NCBI GenBank assembly: GCA_900765525.1
Contig: CAAFRY010000197.1
Span: forward strand, 1-16,598
Reading direction: 5' to 3'
From: an uncultured Blautia sp.
GTDB lineage: Bacteria; Bacillota; Clostridia; Lachnospirales; Lachnospiraceae
Length of the DNA: 16,598 nucleotides
Both the position numbers and the translations under genes were made by a program. Below the pieces are notes generated by a model. The model was not told the DNA's origin and searched no databases. It saw only the letters and a list, made by a program, of their open reading frames with translations. Below are positions 13,941 to 16,598 of the stretch, piece by piece (positions within the stretch are counted from its first letter, which is position 1; each line of letters starts with the position of its first letter).

Positions 13941-15389
13941 TTACATGGGGACAACCAGCTTCTGCGCCCAGCCGGGAACCAGCTCTGTCCTGGCAGCATC
14001 CCCCAAAAATACAAAGGCAGCCTCATAATCCGGCTTTTCCCTGGGATATATACCGTCCCCGTCTGTAAAATAAATCAAAGCTTTCAGGTCCTGGATTTCT
14101 TTTTTCTCCTGCTGCTCCTTGATAAATCGAAAAACCGGCCTGAAATCCGTACCGCCTCTGCCTTGAATCTTTATATTTTTGCTGTAGGACTTCCACTCTT
14201 CTTCTGAATGTATTATCTTTACATCCTGCACATAACAATCACACTGTATCAGATAGACTTTCATTTTTCGAAAAAAATTTTCTCTTTGGCTGAGAATCTG
14301 GTAGGTTTCCTCCAAAAATCCCTGGACCCTCTCTCTGGAACAGGAGCTGGATGTGTCTATGGCAATCACCAATTCTTCCAATCTGTGGACCTCCTTATAT
14401 TCCAGAGGTTCAATCAAAGGAATATTGCCATACCGCTCCATGCCCAGATGATAAAAAATATAATCAAAGCTTTCGGTATCTAACTCTACTTCCTCCCTGA
14501 GTATGGCAAAGCGGCTTAAATATCTGCGGTAATCAAACCTCTCACTTCTTACAGCTTCCATCTCTTCTGCGGCGCTGCCTCTCTGGGTCCCTGCACGACT
14601 CTGATGCTGCTGGATTTTCTGGCCGGTGCGCATTTTCAGACTGGCCCACTGCCGCATCAAGGCCTGAAGCATAGACTCTTCCCGTTCCTTCTCCCAAAGC
14701 CTATGGTCGTCAAAGGTAAAAGCACGTTCCAGCTCCTCCCTGGTAAAAGGAAAGCGGTTATGCACTAACATTTGGTACAGCCGCTCTGTGGACAGCGGCT
14801 GGTTTTTCATCATCCAAAAGCATTTTTCCCTCACCGGATGTCCAGGCAGCATAAGACTGCCCTCCTGCTCTTTTTCTATAATATATTCCACCCACATATC
14901 GCAGGCCAGATTCCACAATGCCCTGTCAGGGAAAGCCCGAATTCCGAAAATTCCTTTATAAAACGGATGAAGATAGAGGCAGTGAAGAAGGATATGCAGA
15001 TACCCCCTCCTGACGGTCAGAGGGCGGGTTCCATAAGTTTTTATCAGGAAATCTGTGCTATAAAGCAATTGCTGCCCATCTGTTCCTATGGTACCTGTAG
15101 CCTTACTCTCAGAAAAAGACAGGCTGGCAAAGGCAGCATCCAGATAGGGGAAAGCTCCATACAATTCATTCTGGCAGTTTCTCAAAATCTGTCTGCACAG
15201 AATATTTCGTTTTTGTTGTTCCGTATAGATTTCACCACTCTTTTGTACAGACTGGGGCGCAACCTCCTGGCTTACAGAATTTTTCTGCCCCATATGCCTA
15301 TTTTGCACTTTCTTTACACCCGGTTCTTCTGCTGTTTTCAGTTTTAAATCTTCTTCATAACTCTTTCTCTCTGCTTTTTCCTGGCTCAC
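13941..15389 (-). CDS. VWA-like protein with N-terminal metallopeptidase-like domain (DUF2201 type)
   Basis: A 482-residue protein. A low-complexity charged tail (1-55) precedes a peptidase-like domain (about 58-240) with histidines H132, H136 and H141 in LHILLHCLYLHP, resembling the zinc site of the DUF2201 family but with isoleucine where HExxH has glutamate. A C-terminal VWA-like domain (about 338-480) carries a metal-ion-dependent adhesion site: D345, S347 and S349 in AIDTSSS, T414 in GGTDF and D443 in FTDGDG. Such proteins pair with MoxR ATPases, as here. The GTG start at 15387-15389 has AGGAG 7 bases upstream. The function is probably assembly or metal-dependent remodelling of an unknown client. 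Confidence 0.85.
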   Translation of the reverse strand: MSQEKAERKSYEEDLKLKTAEEPGVKKVQNRHMGQKNSVSQEVAPQSVQKSGEIYTEQQKRNILCRQILRNCQNELYGAFPYLDAAFASLSFSESKATGTIGTDGQQLLYSTDFLIKTYGTRPLTVRRGYLHILLHCLYLHPFYKGIFGIRAFPDRALWNLACDMWVEYIIEKEQEGSLMLPGHPVREKCFWMMKNQPLSTERLYQMLVHNRFPFTREELERAFTFDDHRLWEKEREESMLQALMRQWASLKMRTGQKIQQHQSRAGTQRGSAAEEMEAVRSERFDYRRYLSRFAILREEVELDTESFDYIFYHLGMERYGNIPLIEPLEYKEVHRLEELVIAIDTSSSCSRERVQGFLEETYQILSQRENFFRKMKVYLIQCDCYVQDVKIIHSEEEWKSYSKNIKIQGRGGTDFRPVFRFIKEQQEKKEIQDLKALIYFTDGDGIYPREKPDYEAAFVFLGDAARTELVPGWAQKLVVPM

Positions 15390-15437
15390 TGCTGCACTCC
15401 TGTTCTTCTGTTTTCCTCCACATTTACTTTCCCTGCC

Positions 15438-15884
15438 CTACAGAGAAAAGTCTTTTTCCTCATAAGCCTTCCTTCTGGCTTTTAACTGGAGAAGCCACAC
15501 AAGGGAAGCAGTTTTCTTCTTTTCTCTTGCCATACGGATAAAAATTTCTATATGGGGGTTCTGAAGCCAGCCCAGCTCCTCCAGGATTTGCATTTTTTCT
15601 ACGTCTTCTTCCTCAATAAGTGCTTCTACTGCCGGCCGAATCCTGCCTCTCAAATAGGTTTCATAGGCATCACGCTGGTCCTGTTCCGTCTCTTTCAGAA
15701 AAAATCCTCTGAGGGCCACGGCCAGCCGCACCGGCTCCTGCCTGGTCTGAGAAAACTTCTGATACAGCTGCAGAGCCTCCTGCTGGGGAAGACTTACAGC
15801 GCTTCTTTCTTTTAACGCCTTTGTGACAGTCTCCACATTTCTCTGAAATTTATCTTCCTCTGTCTGTTGATTATTTTTTTCCAT
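15438..15884 (-). CDS. Small helical protein at the head of the MoxR-VWA operon
   Basis: A 148-residue, highly charged, mostly helical protein without membrane segments. I do not recognise a family. The C-terminal part (EEEDVEKMQILEELGWLQNPHIEIFIRMAREKKK region, about 95-128) has the spacing of an ankyrin- or HEAT-like helical repeat, which would suit a scaffold or adaptor for the MoxR-VWA pair 48 bases downstream. The ATG at 15882-15884 has only a weak Shine-Dalgarno (GTGGGCG). Its stop at 15438 and the following GTG start indicate co-transcription. Confidence 0.75.
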   Translation of the reverse strand: MEKNNQQTEEDKFQRNVETVTKALKERSAVSLPQQEALQLYQKFSQTRQEPVRLAVALRGFFLKETEQDQRDAYETYLRGRIRPAVEALIEEEDVEKMQILEELGWLQNPHIEIFIRMAREKKKTASLVWLLQLKARRKAYEEKDFSL

Positions 15885-15930
15885 TCCACGCCCACTTTTC
15901 TATCCGAATCTTTCCCGGATTTTCTCTTTT

Positions 15931-15950
15931 CTTCACTACTCTTCACTACT
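15931..15950. repeat. Perfect 10-bp tandem duplication in the operon leader
   Basis: CTTCACTACT occurs twice in tandem at 15931-15940 and 15941-15950, in the untranslated region upstream of the small helical protein. It may be a simple slippage product; no function is evident. Confidence 0.8.
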
Positions 15951-15986
15951 TAACAGTTTAGCCTTTTTTCCCATATAAGTCCAGTC

Positions 15987-16020
15987 AAAAAACCCCGACG
16001 GCCCTTTACCCGCCGCCGGG
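15987..16020 (-). terminator. Intrinsic terminator of the DnaJ-type gene
   Basis: On the minus strand CCCGGCGGC (16020-16012) pairs with GCCGTCGGG (16002-15994) with one G-U pair and a 9-base loop, followed by G and six Ts (15992-15987). It lies 27 bases past the stop codon at 16047. The plus strand would have an A-C mismatch in this stem. Confidence 0.9.
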
Positions 16021-16046
16021 ATTTTTCTTTTCAGAGTCTGGAAAAC

Positions 16047-16598
16047 TTAGGCAGCACTTCCCTTGCCTGTTCCTGAAGTTTTACATGCCTGCTCAAATTC
16101 TTTTAACTTTTGTTTGGCCTGTGGGCTTATTCTTTGAGGCACCTGTATCTCTACCTGTGCATACTGGTCCCCCGTAATCTCAGGATTCTTCATAGACACA
16201 ATTCCTTTTCCTTTCAGGCGAATCTTGGTTCCGGACTGTGTGCCTTCCCGGATTTTGCAGACAACTTTTCCGTAAAGAGTCTGCACCACCACTTCTCCTC
16301 CCAGCACTGCCGTAGTAAAAGGCACCTGCACTGTAGTATACACATCCATCCCCTGACGGCGGAAACCAGGTTTCTCCAGGACCGTAACTTTCAAAAATAA
16401 ATCTCCCGGCTGAGCGCCTCCTTCTCCCGGCATTCCTTTTCCTCTGAGCCTGATACTTTTTCCTGTTTCAATTCCGGCAGGGATATGAACTTGCAGGGAT
16501 TGACGTTTTCCGTCTGAAGGATTCTGGAGCTGGATTACCTTCTCACAGCCAAAGGCTGCTTCCTCAAAGCTTACGGTGACCTCTGCTCTCAGGTCAGA
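16047..16598 (-). CDS. DnaJ/CbpA-type co-chaperone, C-terminal part (cut by window edge)
   Basis: The last 183 residues of a DnaJ-family protein whose N-terminus lies outside the window. The frame stays open to the right edge. It begins SDLRAEVTVSFEEAAFGCEK, the start of the substrate-binding C-terminal domain I, and continues through IPAGIETGKSIRLRGKGMPG, GDLFLKVTV and VPFTTAVLGGEVVVQTLYG to KLKEFEQA. The CxxCxGxG zinc-finger repeats that type I DnaJ carries after the AFG motif are absent, so this is a type II (CbpA-like) Hsp40. Its usual partner is the Hsp70 DnaK, as a cytoplasmic folding factor. Whether it is an orthologue of CbpA cannot be judged without the J domain. Confidence 0.9.
   Translation of the reverse strand, partial: SDLRAEVTVSFEEAAFGCEKVIQLQNPSDGKRQSLQVHIPAGIETGKSIRLRGKGMPGEGGAQPGDLFLKVTVLEKPGFRRQGMDVYTTVQVPFTTAVLGGEVVVQTLYGKVVCKIREGTQSGTKIRLKGKGIVSMKNPEITGDQYAQVEIQVPQRISPQAKQKLKEFEQACKTSGTGKGSAA

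Noticed and set aside
12845..14068. Long plus-strand open frame of 407 codons
   Set aside because: It is antisense to the MoxR gene, which has a full set of AAA+ motifs and a good start. The translation is rich in Phe, Leu, His and Pro and shows no domain, as expected for a shadow frame.

Overview
The window looks like a chromosomal segment of a Gram-positive Clostridia bacterium, most likely a Lachnospiraceae-type gut anaerobe. This is inferred from strong AGGAGG-type ribosome-binding sites, TTGNNN-17-TATAAT promoters, KtrAB potassium transport, an ECF riboflavin transporter under an FMN riboswitch, and a formate-tetrahydrofolate ligase gene under a ZTP riboswitch. No rRNA, tRNA, CRISPR array, transposase or integrase was seen.

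Layout, left to right. (1) 1-439, minus: the first 64 codons of fhs with a ZTP (pfl-motif) riboswitch, an intrinsic terminator and a promoter. (2) 641-1668, minus: a fructokinase gene with its own promoter. (3) 1724-6033, minus: a potassium operon ktrB-ktrA-kdpD-kdpE. The sensor kinase lacks the usual KdpD N-terminal region and no KdpFABC pump is present, so a Kdp-type two-component pair appears joined to a Ktr transporter. (4) 6192-7351, minus: an AI-2E/YtvI-family membrane protein with a hairpin after it. (5) 7472-9202, minus: promoter, FMN riboswitch, terminator, ribU and a tightly coupled NUDIX hydrolase, then a terminator. A 29-base repeat duplicates the end of the NUDIX gene. (6) 9242-12338, plus: the only plus-strand block, visibly more AT-rich. 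Its promoter is preceded by TTGAA-like motifs spaced one helical turn apart. It holds three tightly spaced genes: a divergent nitrilase-fold protein, a winged-helix protein and a small helical protein of unknown function. (7) 12374-15884, minus: a MoxR-type AAA+ ATPase, a VWA/metallopeptidase-like protein and a small helical protein. (8) 15987-16598, minus: the C-terminal part of a zinc-finger-less DnaJ-type co-chaperone with its terminator.

Most of the window is ordinary housekeeping. The plus-strand cassette at 9435-12239 is the best candidate for an undescribed system: it combines a putative amidase or acyltransferase, a DNA-binding protein and an unknown partner in one coupled operon with an organised promoter. 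Its function cannot be assigned from sequence alone.
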